Positions 16,265 to 24,954 of a DNA stretch of 39,113 nucleotides are shown here, piece after piece; the first letter of the stretch is position 1, and each line of letters begins with the position of its first letter. The notes beneath the pieces were generated by a model. It saw only the letters and a list, made by a program, of their open reading frames with translations. It had not been told where the DNA came from and made no database searches. The stretch is taken from contig BJUU01000026.1 of NCBI GenBank assembly GCA_007988785.1, positions 1 to 39,113 of the forward strand, read 5' to 3'. This DNA is from Agrococcus baldri. GTDB taxonomy: Bacteria > Actinomycetota > Actinomycetes > Actinomycetales > Microbacteriaceae. The position numbers and the translations under genes were made by a program.

Positions 16265-17622
16265 ACCTGACCGAGTTCAGCAAGAGCGCCGGCGCCGCCG
16301 TCGGCATGAACGTCGACACGATCACCGTGCGCGGCGGCAAGGCCCTGCGCGGCCGCATCCAGATGAAGGGCGCCAAGAACCTCGTCACCAAGGCGATGGT
16401 GGCGGCGCTGCTGGGGGAGGGCCCGTCCGAGCTGCGCAGCGTGCCGGAGATCAGCGACGTCCGCGTCGTGCAGGGGCTGCTCGAGCTGCACGGGGTGACC
16501 GTGCGGCGCGAGGGCGACACGCTCCACCTCGACCCGGCGAACGTGCGCACCGCGCACGAGACGTCGATCAACGCGCACGCCGGCTCCAGCCGCATCCCGA
16601 TCCTCTTCTGCGGCCCGCTGCTGCACCAGCTGGGCGAGGCGTTCATCCCCGACCTCGGCGGCTGCCACATCGGCGACCGGCCGATCGACTTCCACCTCGA
16701 GGTGCTGCGCAACTTCGGCGCCGTCGTCGAGAAGCTGCCGAGCGGCATCCGCATGACCGCGCCGAACGGCCTGCACGGCGCGAAGATCCACCTGCCCTAC
16801 CCCTCGGTGGGCGCGACCGAGCAGGTGCTGCTGGGCGCCGTGCGCGCCAGGGGCCGCACCGAGCTCACCGGCGCCGCCGTCGAGCCCGAGATCCTGGACC
16901 TCATCGCCATCCTGCAGAAGATGGGCGCCGAGATCCAGGTCGACACCGACCGCACCATCCGCATCGAGGGCGTCGACAAGCTCGTCGGCTACTCGCACAC
17001 GGCGCTGTTCGACCGCAACGAGACCGCCTCCTGGGCGTGCGCGGCGCTCGCCACCGGCGGCGACGTCTTCCTCGAGGGCGCCCGGCAGCCCGAGATGACG
17101 ACCTTCCTCAACGTCTTCCGCAAGGCCGGCGGCGCCTTCGACATCCAGGACGACGGCATCCGCTTCTGGCACCCGGGCGGCGACCTCAAGCCGGTCGTGG
17201 TCGAGACGGATGTGCACCCGGGCTTCATGACCGACTGGCAGCAGCCGCTCGTCGTGGCGCTCGCGAAGGCGAACGGCATCTCGATCGTGCACGAGACGGT
17301 CTACGAGCAGCGCTTCGGCTTCACCGAGGCGCTCGTGGAGATGGGCGCGTACATCCAGATCCACACCGACTGCCTCGGCAGCCACGCGTGCCGCTTCGGC
17401 CAGCGCAACTACGAGCACTCCGCGGTCATCGCGGGCCCGGTCGAGCTGCACGGCGCCGACATCACGGTGCCCGACCTGCGCGGCGGCTTCAGCCACCTGG
17501 TGGCTGCGCTCACGGCGACCGGCACCAGCCGCATCTCGAACGTCGGCATCATCGCCCGCGGCTACGAGCGCTTCGTCGAGAAGCTGGAGACGCTGGGCGC
17601 AGACTTCGACGTGGAGGGCTGA
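16261..17622 (+). CDS. murA: UDP-N-acetylglucosamine 1-carboxyvinyltransferase
   Basis: A 453-residue EPSP-synthase-fold enzyme that adds enolpyruvate from PEP to UDP-GlcNAc, the first committed step of peptidoglycan synthesis. The active-site Lys39-Asn40 is in KGAKN and the catalytic loop cysteine is Cys135 in GGCHIGDRP, so the fosfomycin-sensitive Cys form rather than the Asp form is present. An N-terminal extension of about 18 residues precedes the usual start of the family (DTITVRGG); an internal ATG at 16306 is in frame but GTG 16261, with AGGGAAGGA upstream and coupling to leuD, is preferred. Confidence 0.96.
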   Translation: MNLTEFSKSAGAAVGMNVDTITVRGGKALRGRIQMKGAKNLVTKAMVAALLGEGPSELRSVPEISDVRVVQGLLELHGVTVRREGDTLHLDPANVRTAHETSINAHAGSSRIPILFCGPLLHQLGEAFIPDLGGCHIGDRPIDFHLEVLRNFGAVVEKLPSGIRMTAPNGLHGAKIHLPYPSVGATEQVLLGAVRARGRTELTGAAVEPEILDLIAILQKMGAEIQVDTDRTIRIEGVDKLVGYSHTALFDRNETASWACAALATGGDVFLEGARQPEMTTFLNVFRKAGGAFDIQDDGIRFWHPGGDLKPVVVETDVHPGFMTDWQQPLVVALAKANGISIVHETVYEQRFGFTEALVEMGAYIQIHTDCLGSHACRFGQRNYEHSAVIAGPVELHGADITVPDLRGGFSHLVAALTATGTSRISNVGIIARGYERFVEKLETLGADFDVEG

Positions 17623-18431
17623 TGGCGCTGCCCGGCAGGCCGCCGAAGGGCGAGCTCAGCGGGGTCTACCGAGGGCTGTCCGCGGCAGTGATCCCGGCCA
17701 TGACCGCGATGACGAAGCTGCACATCCGGGGCCACGAGCACATCCCCGCGACGGGCGCCTTCGTGCTCTCGCCGAACCACTACAGCGAGATCGACCCGCT
17801 GGTGATGGCGGTCGCGATCTGGAAGTCGGGCCGGGTGCCGCGCTTCATGGCGAAGGCGAGCCTGTTCGACATCCCCGTCGTCGGCCGCATCCTCAAGGCC
17901 GCGGGCCAGATCCCGGTCGAGCGCAGCGGTCGCCCCAGCGCCCATGGCGAGCCGATGGCTGCCGCGCGCACGCTCGTGCGCGACGAGCTGGGCGTGATCA
18001 TCTACCCGGAGGGCTCGCTCACGCGCGACCCCGAGCTGTGGCCGATGCGCGGCAAGACCGGCGCGGTGCGCATGGCGCTCGAGGCGGGCGTGCCGCTCAT
18101 CCCCGCGGCCCACTGGGGCACGCAGCACCTCATGCCGCGCTACGGCAAGGGCATCCGCCCCTTCCCGCGCAAGCACATCCAGATCCTCTTCGGCCCGCCC
18201 GTCGACCTCTCGTCGTTCGCCGGCAAGACCGACCAGCAGTCGATGAACGCCGCGACCGAGCTCGTCATGGCGGCGATCTCCGGTCTGCTCGGCGAGCTGC
18301 GCGGCGAGCAGCCGCCGGCCGAGCGCCATGACCCGAGCAAGCACGGGCAGGCCGCGACGGGCCGCTTCCAGCAGGACGTGCAGAGGCCGGATGCGCCGGG
18401 CGCGCCGGGCGCGGAGCGTGCGGATGGCTGA
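17622..18431 (+). CDS. plsC: 1-acyl-sn-glycerol-3-phosphate acyltransferase
   Basis: A 269-residue PlsC-type acyltransferase converting lysophosphatidate to phosphatidate at the inner face of the membrane. The catalytic HX4D is His53-Asp58 (NHYSEID) and the third block is IIYPEGSLTRD. The last 40 residues are hydrophilic and outside the family core. Its start shares a base with the murA stop (TGATG) and its end overlaps gpsA by 8 bases, so it is firmly within the operon and pairs functionally with gpsA, which makes glycerol 3-phosphate. Confidence 0.93.
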   Translation: MALPGRPPKGELSGVYRGLSAAVIPAMTAMTKLHIRGHEHIPATGAFVLSPNHYSEIDPLVMAVAIWKSGRVPRFMAKASLFDIPVVGRILKAAGQIPVERSGRPSAHGEPMAAARTLVRDELGVIIYPEGSLTRDPELWPMRGKTGAVRMALEAGVPLIPAAHWGTQHLMPRYGKGIRPFPRKHIQILFGPPVDLSSFAGKTDQQSMNAATELVMAAISGLLGELRGEQPPAERHDPSKHGQAATGRFQQDVQRPDAPGAPGAERADG

Positions 18432-19422
18432 CGCCGTCGTCCTGGGCGCCGGCAGCTGGGGCACCACCTTCGCCAAGGTGCTCGCCGACGGCGGCGCCGA
18501 GACGGTGCTATGGGCGCGCCGCCCGGAGGCGGCCCGCGAGATCGACGAGGCGCGCCGCAACACCCGCTACCTGCCGGGCATCACGCTGCCGGCCGCGCTG
18601 CGCGCGACGAGCGACATCCGCGCCGCCCTGGCCGGCGCATCCCAGGTGTACCTCGCCGTCCCCAGCCAGCAGCTGCGCCAGCTGCTGCGCGAGCACGGCG
18701 AGGCGATCGCGCCCGAGGCGCCCATCGTGAGCCTCATGAAGGGCGTCGAGGCCGGATCGCGGCTGCGCATGAGCGAGGTCATCGCGCAGGAGCTGCGGGT
18801 CGATGCGGGGCGCATCGCGGCGGTCTCGGGCCCCAACCTGGCGCTCGAGATCGCGCAGCAGCAGCCGACTGCCGCGGTGGTGTCGTCGACGAGCGCCGAG
18901 ACCGCCCGCGCCGTCGCCAAGCGCGCCCGCAACGACTACTTCCACTCGTTCATCAACGCCGACGTGATCGGCACCGAGTTCGGCGGTGTGCTGAAGAACC
19001 TGGTCGCGCTCGCGATCGGCATCGTCGACGGCGTCGGCTACGGCGAGAACACGAAGGCCTCGATCATCACGCGCGGCCTGGCGGAGGTCACCGACTTCGC
19101 CGTCGCGCACGGCGCCGAGCGCGAGACGATGCGCGGCCTCGCGGGCCTGGGCGACCTGATCGCCACCTGCGGCTCGCCGCTCTCGCGCAACTTCACCGCC
19201 GGCCGGCTGCTCGGCATGGGCTACTCCCGCACCGACGTCATCGCCCGCATGGAGCAGGTGGCCGAGGGGCTCGCATCCGTCGACCCCGTCGCCGAGCTGG
19301 CGGCCGCCAAGGGCGTGCGGATGCCTATCCTCGAGCAGGTGCGGCTGGTGCTCGACGGCGGCATGGACCCGCGCGACATCGCCCCGCACCTGACGACCGA
19401 CGACGAGCCGATCGAGGAGTGA
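18424..19422 (+). CDS. gpsA: Glycerol-3-phosphate dehydrogenase [NAD(P)+]
   Basis: A 332-residue dehydrogenase that reduces dihydroxyacetone phosphate to sn-glycerol 3-phosphate for phospholipid synthesis. The Rossmann motif GAGSWG is at residues 8-13; SGPNLALEIAQ, FGGVLKNLVALAIGIVDG (catalytic Lys) and GLGDLIATCGSPLSRN are conserved signatures. The ATG overlaps the end of plsC by 8 bases. Confidence 0.97.
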   Translation: MADAVVLGAGSWGTTFAKVLADGGAETVLWARRPEAAREIDEARRNTRYLPGITLPAALRATSDIRAALAGASQVYLAVPSQQLRQLLREHGEAIAPEAPIVSLMKGVEAGSRLRMSEVIAQELRVDAGRIAAVSGPNLALEIAQQQPTAAVVSSTSAETARAVAKRARNDYFHSFINADVIGTEFGGVLKNLVALAIGIVDGVGYGENTKASIITRGLAEVTDFAVAHGAERETMRGLAGLGDLIATCGSPLSRNFTAGRLLGMGYSRTDVIARMEQVAEGLASVDPVAELAAAKGVRMPILEQVRLVLDGGMDPRDIAPHLTTDDEPIEE

Positions 19423-19424
19423 CC

Positions 19425-20546
19425 GTGCCAGAGCTCGACGAGACATCGCAGCCCGCACCCGCCAGCAGGACCCGTGTCGCCGTGGTCTTCGGCGGGCGAT
19501 CGAGCGAGCACACCATCTCGTGCGCCACCGCGGGCAGCGTGCTCGCGCACATCGACCGCGAGCGCTACGACGTGATCCCCATCGGCATCACCCGCGACGG
19601 CCGCTTCGTGCTGCAGGCCGACGACCCCGAGCGACTGGCGCTCGAGCGCATGCCGGAGGTCACGGGCGGCGACGCGGTGCAGCTGCCCGAGTCGAGCTCG
19701 TCGCGGGCGATCACGGCGACGGATGCCGCCGGCGGCGTCCGCGCGCTCGGCGACGTCGACATCGTGCTGCCCATCCTGCACGGCCGCTTCGGCGAGGACG
19801 GCACGCTGCAGGGCATGCTCGACCTCATCGACGTGCCCTACGCCGGCAACGGCGTGCTCGCGAGCGCGGTCGCCATGGACAAGCACTTCGCCAAGACGGT
19901 GCTCGAGCACGCGGGCATCAAGGTGGCGCCATGGATGACCGTCTCGCGCGCCGACTGGGCCGCCGACCGCGAGGCCGTGCGCGCCCGGCTGGGCGACTTC
20001 CCGATGCCCGTGTTCGTCAAGCCCGCTCGCGCGGGATCCTCGGTCGGTGTCAGCCGGGTCGCGACGGTGTTCGAGTTCGACCGGGCGATGGATCTCGCGC
20101 TCGCCGAGGACACCCGGGCGCTCGTCGAGGCGGGCGTGAGCGGCCGCGAGATCGAGGTGGGCGTGCTGGGCGGCCGCGACGGCGGCCGGGCGCGCGCCTC
20201 GCTGCCGGGCGAGATCGTGCTCGACGAGGGCACCTTCTACGACTTCGACGCGAAGTACCGGGGGCTGCCGACCGCGCGCACCGTGTGCCCGGCCGAGCTC
20301 GACCAGGCGACCGTCGAGGCGCTCCAGGCGACGGCCGTCCACGCCTTCGAGGCCATCGACGGCTCGGGCCTCGCGCGCGTCGACTTCTTCGTCTCGCCAG
20401 AGCACGGCATCGTGCTCAACGAGGTGAACACCATGCCCGGCTTCACCTCGATCTCGATGTTCCCGGTCGTCTGGCAGGCGAGCGGCATCGGCTACGGCGA
20501 GCTCATCACCGAGCTGATCGAGCTCGGGCTGCGGGCGCAGCGATAG
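19425..20546 (+). CDS. ddl: D-alanine--D-alanine ligase
   Basis: A 373-residue ATP-grasp ligase joining two D-alanines for the peptidoglycan stem peptide. Motifs in order: VVFGGRSSEHTISCATA, LPILHGRFGEDGTLQGMLDL, VFVKPARAGSSVGVSRV, and RVDFFVSPEHGIVLNEVNTMPGFTSISMFP. GTG 19425 has GAGGAG upstream and begins two bases after the gpsA stop. With murA it gives this operon two cell-wall steps. Confidence 0.97.
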   Translation: MPELDETSQPAPASRTRVAVVFGGRSSEHTISCATAGSVLAHIDRERYDVIPIGITRDGRFVLQADDPERLALERMPEVTGGDAVQLPESSSSRAITATDAAGGVRALGDVDIVLPILHGRFGEDGTLQGMLDLIDVPYAGNGVLASAVAMDKHFAKTVLEHAGIKVAPWMTVSRADWAADREAVRARLGDFPMPVFVKPARAGSSVGVSRVATVFEFDRAMDLALAEDTRALVEAGVSGREIEVGVLGGRDGGRARASLPGEIVLDEGTFYDFDAKYRGLPTARTVCPAELDQATVEALQATAVHAFEAIDGSGLARVDFFVSPEHGIVLNEVNTMPGFTSISMFPVVWQASGIGYGELITELIELGLRAQR

Positions 20547-20554
20547 CCGGCACC

Positions 20555-21085
20555 CTGCTCACGGTCGGCCACGGCCGGCTCGACGGCGACGCGCTGCGCG
20601 CGCTGCTGACGGATGCGGGGGTCGGGCTGGTCGTCGACATCCGCCGGTTCCCGGGCAGCAGGGCCAACCCCGCTGCGGCGCGCGATGCGATCGAGCACGA
20701 GCTCGCGGCCGGCGGCGTCGACTACCGCTGGGAGGAGCGGCTCGGCGGCCGGCGGCGGCTGCGCGCCGCGGAGGATGCCGTCTCGCCGGACGGCTGGTGG
20801 CGGGTGGCGGCCTTCCGCGCCTACGCGGCGTGGACGCGCACGCCGGAGTTCGCGGCCGGCCTCGCCTCGGTGCTGGCGGATGCGCGCGAGCGCAGGGCCG
20901 CGATCCTGTGCTCAGAGGCGGTCTGGTGGCGCTGCCACCGGCGCGTGGTCGCCGACGTCGCGACGGTGCTGCACGGCACCCGGGTGCTGCACCTCATGCA
21001 CGACGGGAGCCTGCGCCCGCACCCGCTCAGCGAGACGGCGACGCTGCGCGACGGGGGCGTGACGTGGCCGCCGGCAGACGGGTGA
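20555..21085 (+). CDS. DUF488 family protein with no canonical start codon
   Basis: About 176 residues with DUF488 signatures: LLTVGHGRL at the N-terminus, VVDIRRFPGSRANP, YRWEERLGGRR, FAAGLASVL and ILCSEAVWWRCHRRVVAD. The family is common and poorly characterised. No ATG, GTG or TTG exists in this frame for several hundred bases upstream of the conserved core. I place the start at CTG 20555; ATA 20543, which overlaps the ddl stop codon (ATAG), is the alternative. Neither has a clear ribosome site, so translation may depend on coupling with ddl. The 3' end overlaps the convergent EamA gene by 59 bases. Confidence 0.75.
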   Translation: MLTVGHGRLDGDALRALLTDAGVGLVVDIRRFPGSRANPAAARDAIEHELAAGGVDYRWEERLGGRRRLRAAEDAVSPDGWWRVAAFRAYAAWTRTPEFAAGLASVLADARERRAAILCSEAVWWRCHRRVVADVATVLHGTRVLHLMHDGSLRPHPLSETATLRDGGVTWPPADG

Positions 21086-21947
21086 GCGCGACCCCCAGCA
21101 GGCACACGATCCCGCCGGCGAGCGCGAGCGCCGGCGGCACCTCGCCCAGCAGCGGCCAGGCGGCGACCGTGGCGATCACCGGCACCAGGTAGGTGGTCGT
21201 GATGAGGCGGCCGGCGGGCATCCGCTGCAGCGCGTACGCCCAGGCGAGGAACGCGACCGCGGTGGGCACGAGCCCCAGGTAGACGACGCCGGCGGTCGCG
21301 GCCGCGGGTGCTGCCGCGAGCTGCGCGACGAGCGCGCCGCCCCACGGCAGGCTGCCCAGGGCGCCGATGACGACGCCGATGAGCGTCACCTGCAGTCCGG
21401 GCAGCCGCGCCAGCAGCGGCTTCTGCACGAGCACCGCGATCGCATAGGTGAGCGCGGCGACGAGCGCGAGCACGACGCCGACGACGCTGAGCGCCCCGCT
21501 GGCGGTGGCGAGGCCGATGAGGGCGATGCCGCCGAAGGCGACCACGGCGCCCACGATGAGCCAGCGCGGGAACCCCTCGCCCAGCAGCGTGCCGGCGACG
21601 AGCGCGACGATCAGCGGCGCCACGTTGACCAGCAGCGCCGCCGTGCCCGGGTCGAGCTCGTGCTCGGCGGCGTTCAGCGCGAGGTTGTAGACGAGGAACC
21701 AGGCGAGCCCGAAGACCGCCAGCAGCAGCCACTCCCTGCGGGTCGGCCGCACCCAGGCGCCCCGGCGCAGCAGCTGCACGGCACCGAGCGCGAGCGCGGC
21801 GACCGCGAGCCTGCCGAGCGTCAGCGCACCCGGGTCGAACACGGGCGCGACGGCGCGGATGACGAGGAACGCCGAGGCCCACGCCAGCAGCGCGACGACG
21901 ATGGCGCCGATGACGAGGATGCGCTCCCGGCGCGCTGCGTCGACCAT
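21027..21947 (-). CDS. EamA/DMT-family transporter
   Basis: A 306-residue membrane protein with ten predicted helices and two EamA repeats (WASAFLVIRAVAPVFDPGALTLGRL in the first half; YAIAVLVQKPLLARLPGLQVTLIG in the second, followed by LGLVPTAVAFLAWAYALQRM and LGEVPPALALAGGIVCLLGV). Probably a drug/metabolite exporter of unknown substrate. ATG 21947 has no ribosome site but TAGGCT lies six bases upstream on the minus strand, so the message is likely leaderless. Confidence 0.92.
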   Translation of the reverse strand: MVDAARRERILVIGAIVVALLAWASAFLVIRAVAPVFDPGALTLGRLAVAALALGAVQLLRRGAWVRPTRREWLLLAVFGLAWFLVYNLALNAAEHELDPGTAALLVNVAPLIVALVAGTLLGEGFPRWLIVGAVVAFGGIALIGLATASGALSVVGVVLALVAALTYAIAVLVQKPLLARLPGLQVTLIGVVIGALGSLPWGGALVAQLAAAPAAATAGVVYLGLVPTAVAFLAWAYALQRMPAGRLITTTYLVPVIATVAAWPLLGEVPPALALAGGIVCLLGVALTRLPAATSRPRRAASPSR

Positions 21948-21953
21948 GTCGCG

Positions 21954-21959
21954 AGCCTA
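21954..21959 (-). promoter_or_regulatory. -10 box TAGGCT of a leaderless transcript
   Basis: Reverse complement of AGCCTA; six bases then the ATG at 21947. Confidence 0.6.
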
Positions 21960-22071
21960 GGCGGGGCCGCTGACGCGCCGCGAGCGGCAGCGCTGCCGTC
22001 GGTCGGCAAGATCCCGCCAGCGCCATCCTCCCGGGCGCTCGACCGTGCCGCGAGCCGGTCGGCGAGCCCGG

Positions 22072-22257
22072 TCAGCGAGCCTCAGGCGCCTCCGGATCCC
22101 AGCCCTCCGCCGGGTTCTCCTTCGGGTCCTCGCCCACGGTGGGCTGCTGCACGTGGTGGCCGCCGTGGCCGCCGCCGCTGATCACGGCCTCATCCTGGGC
22201 GGGGCTGTGGTGGCGGTTGGTCTGCTGCGGCTCGCGCCTGCGCTGCTCGTCGCTCAT
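22072..22257 (-). CDS. Small hydrophilic hypothetical protein
   Basis: A 61-residue protein rich in Gln, Glu, Pro and His (HGGHHVQQP near the middle, PAEGWDPEAPEAR at the end), with no hydrophobic segment and no recognised domain. ATG 22257 follows GGAGAGGACGCG, a good ribosome site, which is the main support for it being real. It lies divergent from the DinB gene at 22384. The histidine cluster could bind metal, which is speculation. Confidence 0.6.
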   Translation of the reverse strand: MSDEQRRREPQQTNRHHSPAQDEAVISGGGHGGHHVQQPTVGEDPKENPAEGWDPEAPEAR

Positions 22258-22371
22258 CGCGTCCTCTCCGGCGCGGCCGCGATGCCGCGCCTGCCTCGAC
22301 GGTATCCCCGCGCATCCGCGCGCGCCACGGGTGAGTCGCCCGGGCGGCGCGGCCGCGTCGGTGGCCGGTGC

Positions 22372-22377
22372 CAGACT
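22372..22377 (+). promoter_or_regulatory. -10 box CAGACT of a leaderless transcript
   Basis: CAGACT-GCCTGC-ATG (22384); the spacer GCCTGC is identical to that of the DUF559 gene. Confidence 0.5.
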
Positions 22378-22383
22378 GCCTGC

Positions 22384-22971
22384 ATGAGCGACGCCGGCAC
22401 CGACCTGATCGATTCCCTGCTCGAGCAGCGCGACGCGCTGCGCTGGAAGCTCGAGGGACTCTCCGAGCGCGACGCCCGCATGCCGATGACGCCCACCGGC
22501 ACCAACCTGCTCGGCCTGGTCAAGCACGTCGCCTCGGTCACTGTCGGCTATCTCGGCGACTGCGTCGGCCGGCCGTTCCCCGAGGAGCTGCCGTGGTTCG
22601 CCGACACGGCCGAGGAGAACGCCGACATGTGGGCGGCGCCGGGGGAGTCGATGGCCGAGATCCTCGCCTTCTGGGATCGCGCCTGGGCGCACGCCGAGGC
22701 GGTCGTGCGCGAGCTGCCGCTCGACGCGCCCGCCCACGTGCCCTGGTGGGGGCCGGAGCGCGCCGACACGACGCTGGGGCACCTGCTGGTGCGCTGCGTC
22801 GCCGAGGTCGCGCGCCACGCGGGCCACGCCGACATCGTGCGCGAGGCGATCGACGGCGCGGTCGGCCACCGACGGGCGGTCTCGGACCTGCCGGAGCACG
22901 ACGAGGCGTGGTGGGCCGCCTACGTCGAGCGGCTGCGCGCGGCCGCCGAGGCCGCGGGCGACGCGCGGTAG
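22384..22971 (+). CDS. DinB-superfamily protein
   Basis: A 195-residue helical protein of the DinB/YfiT four-helix metal-binding fold (DUF664 type). Candidate metal histidines are in LVKHVASVTVGYLGD near residue 42, in TTLGHLLVRCVAEVARHAGHADIVRE (several His) near 145-160. Actinobacterial members include mycothiol-dependent transferases, but the individual role is not predictable. It is leaderless by the promoter layout and is followed by a strong hairpin. Confidence 0.9.
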   Translation: MSDAGTDLIDSLLEQRDALRWKLEGLSERDARMPMTPTGTNLLGLVKHVASVTVGYLGDCVGRPFPEELPWFADTAEENADMWAAPGESMAEILAFWDRAWAHAEAVVRELPLDAPAHVPWWGPERADTTLGHLLVRCVAEVARHAGHADIVREAIDGAVGHRRAVSDLPEHDEAWWAAYVERLRAAAEAAGDAR

Positions 22972-22989
22972 CCGAGCCCGCCCCGGGCA

Positions 22990-23009
22990 GCCCGCCCGGG
23001 AGGGCGGGC
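22990..23009. terminator. Bidirectional hairpin terminator
   Basis: Perfect 8-bp stem GCCCGCCC / GGGCGGGC with loop GGGA between the convergent DinB and amino-acid dehydrogenase genes. Confidence 0.75.
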
Positions 23010-23016
23010 GGATGCG

Positions 23017-24081
23017 TCAGGCCGTCACGGTCTGCCGGGCGCGGGCCGCGTCGATGCGCGCGTAGGCGAGCGCCTCGGCGGCCTCGAGCGTCGTGGTGCC
23101 GTGCTCGGCCGCGCTCGCGAGCACGCTGCGCACGGTGTCGCCGATGCCGGTGAGCCGCTCGGCGATCGCGGGCCACTCGAGCCCGTGGGCGATGCCCTCG
23201 AGGTGGATGACGCCGCCGGCGTTGACGACGAAGTCGGGCGCGTAGACGATGCCGCGCTGCTGCAGCCGGGCGGCGCCCGAGCGGTCGGCGAGCGGGTTGT
23301 TGGCGGGGCCGACGATCGCCCTGACGGGCAGCGCGTCGATCGCGGCGTCGGTGAGGATGCCGCCGAGGCCCGCGGGCACGAGCACGTCGGCCTCGGTGGT
23401 GAGCGCCCGCTCGGGCGCGATCCAGCGGGCGTCGAGCTCGCTCGCGAGCTGCTGCTTGCGGTCGTCGATGTCGGTGACGGTGAGCCGCGCGCCGTGCCCG
23501 GCGAGCATGCGCGCGAGCCGGCCGCCGACCTGGCCGAGCCCCGAGATGACGAACGAGCGCCCCTCGATCTCGCCCGAGCCGAACGCGGCCTCGAGGGTCG
23601 GGGCGATCGACGAGTAGACGCCCAGCGCGGTGGCGCCGGCGGGCTCGCCCGCGCCGCCCTTCTCGGCCGGCAGGCCCACAACGTGCGCGGTGCGCTCGCG
23701 AACGACGACCATGTCGTGCTCGGTGGTGCCGACGTCCTCAGCGGTGCGGTAGCGGCCGTCCATGAGCTCGACCAGGTCGCCGAGGTCGAGCAGCGCCGCC
23801 CGGCGGCGCTCCGAGTCGATGTGCTCGCCCATGGGGAGCGCGACGACCGACTTGCCGCCACCCGCGTCGAGGCCGGCCGCGGCGTTCTTGAGCGTCATCG
23901 CCGCAGAGAGCCGCAGCGCATCCGCCTGCCCGTCCGCCCAGCTCGGGTATGTCCACATGCGGCAGCCGCCGAGCGCCGGCCCGAGGGCGCTGGAGTGGAG
24001 TGCGACGGTGATGACGAGCCCGCTGCGGGCGCCCTGCGATGTCAGGACGCGCTCGTGCGTGAACTCAGGGATGGCGCTCAT
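23017..24081 (-). CDS. Leu/Val/Phe/Glu-type amino-acid dehydrogenase
   Basis: A 354-residue enzyme of the leucine/valine/phenylalanine dehydrogenase group: oxidative deamination of a branched or aromatic amino acid with NAD+. Lys65 (MTLKNAAAGL) and Lys77 (GGGKSVV) match the substrate and catalytic lysines; the NAD domain has ISGLGQVGGRLARML, and GPANNPLAD and APDFVVNAGGVIHLEG follow. Its length fits valine/leucine dehydrogenase better than glutamate dehydrogenase. ATG 24081 follows GAGGAGAGC. The upstream gap holds Lrp-like palindromes and a leader hairpin, which suits an amino-acid catabolic gene. Confidence 0.92.
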   Translation of the reverse strand: MSAIPEFTHERVLTSQGARSGLVITVALHSSALGPALGGCRMWTYPSWADGQADALRLSAAMTLKNAAAGLDAGGGKSVVALPMGEHIDSERRRAALLDLGDLVELMDGRYRTAEDVGTTEHDMVVVRERTAHVVGLPAEKGGAGEPAGATALGVYSSIAPTLEAAFGSGEIEGRSFVISGLGQVGGRLARMLAGHGARLTVTDIDDRKQQLASELDARWIAPERALTTEADVLVPAGLGGILTDAAIDALPVRAIVGPANNPLADRSGAARLQQRGIVYAPDFVVNAGGVIHLEGIAHGLEWPAIAERLTGIGDTVRSVLASAAEHGTTTLEAAEALAYARIDAARARQTVTA

Positions 24082-24104
24082 GGTGCTCTCCTCGTCGAGT
24101 GCGC

Positions 24105-24125
24105 GCACCGCCTCGTGGGCGGTGC
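24105..24125 (-). promoter_or_regulatory. Leader hairpin before the amino-acid dehydrogenase
   Basis: GCACCGCC and GGCGGTGC form an 8-bp stem with a 5-base loop, ending 23 bases before the ATG at 24081, just ahead of the ribosome site. It may affect translation or mRNA stability; function is inference. Confidence 0.4.
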
Positions 24126-24181
24126 GGTCGGTGTGGTCCGCGGATCACGCGGTCACCCGATCTTGGAGCGGATGCGCGACG

Positions 24182-24253
24182 CGCGCAAGCGGCCGCGCCC
24201 GGCTTGCGCGAGGTGCGCAGCCGGGTGCGGCAGGACTGCGCGCGATTGCGCAA
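24182..24253 (-). promoter_or_regulatory. Candidate Lrp/AsnC operator region
   Basis: A 29-bp inverted repeat has perfect 9-base arms (CGCGCAAGC 24182-24190 and GCTTGCGCG 24202-24210, 11-base spacer). A further 8-base palindrome TTGCGCAA is at 24246-24253. The 36-base offset between 24210 and 24246 is compatible with several bound dimers. Lrp-type regulators of branched-chain amino-acid catabolism bind such GCAA/TTGC repeats; no lrp gene is present in the window. Confidence 0.5.
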
Positions 24254-24289
24254 CTCGAGCGAGCGCCGCCCGGGCTCGCCTCGCCGGCG

Positions 24290-24910
24290 TCAGCGCCGGT
24301 CGTCGTCCGTCTCGATGCCCTCGCCCTCGACGACGATCTCCTCGCGCTGCACGGGCACCTGCACGGTCTGCATCTCGGTGACCACGCGGCGGCGCAGGCG
24401 CGGGCCGCCCTCGCGCCCCGGCTGCTGGCCCGGCTCGTGGCCCGACTGAGGGCCGACCGGGGCCGGGCGGTCGTCGCGGGCGGCATCGCGGGGGCGCTCA
24501 TCGTCGGCGGTGTCGAGCCCGTCGGGGGAGCCGCCGGGCCCGTCATGCCCGGCGCGATCCCCGTCGTCCGGCCGGCCCTGCCCGTCGTGCTGCGCGCGCA
24601 GCGGCGGCTCGACGCCGTAGTAGCGGTAGAGCTCGGCCTCCTGCTCGACCGTCAGGTCGTCCGATCCCGTGATGCGCGGCGCATCCTTCACGAAGGCCTT
24701 GTCGTAGGCCACGATCAGCTCGTCGCCGCGCTTGCTCGCCCCGGCGACCGGCACGAACGACTCCTGCATGCCGAACAGACCGGTCTGCACGGCGATCCAG
24801 GTGGGCTCGTCGGTGCCCTGCAGCACGAAGACCTGGCCGACCTTGCCGAGCTTGTGGCCGTCGCTGCCGTAGACCGGTGCGCCGTCGTCGATGGTTCCTT
24901 CGAATGCCAT
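24290..24910 (-). CDS. PRC-barrel protein with DUF2382-like C-terminus
   Basis: A 206-residue soluble protein. Residues 10-85 form a PRC-barrel (PVYGSDGHKLGKVGQVFV, EPTWIAVQTGLFG, SFVPVAGASKRGDELIVAYDKAFVKDAPRI). A long acidic, Gly/Asp/Pro-rich linker (about 105-170) leads to a short DUF2382-like end (RRRVVTEMQTVQVPVQREEIVVEGEG), truncated relative to the usual repeat. Such proteins are associated with envelope or desiccation stress in actinobacteria, by annotation habit rather than proof. ATG 24910 follows GGAGGACAGC. Confidence 0.85.
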   Translation of the reverse strand: MAFEGTIDDGAPVYGSDGHKLGKVGQVFVLQGTDEPTWIAVQTGLFGMQESFVPVAGASKRGDELIVAYDKAFVKDAPRITGSDDLTVEQEAELYRYYGVEPPLRAQHDGQGRPDDGDRAGHDGPGGSPDGLDTADDERPRDAARDDRPAPVGPQSGHEPGQQPGREGGPRLRRRVVTEMQTVQVPVQREEIVVEGEGIETDDDRR

Positions 24911-24954
24911 GCTGTCCTCCTCCATGTGCGGCCCGCGGGTGCGAGCCGGGTGGG

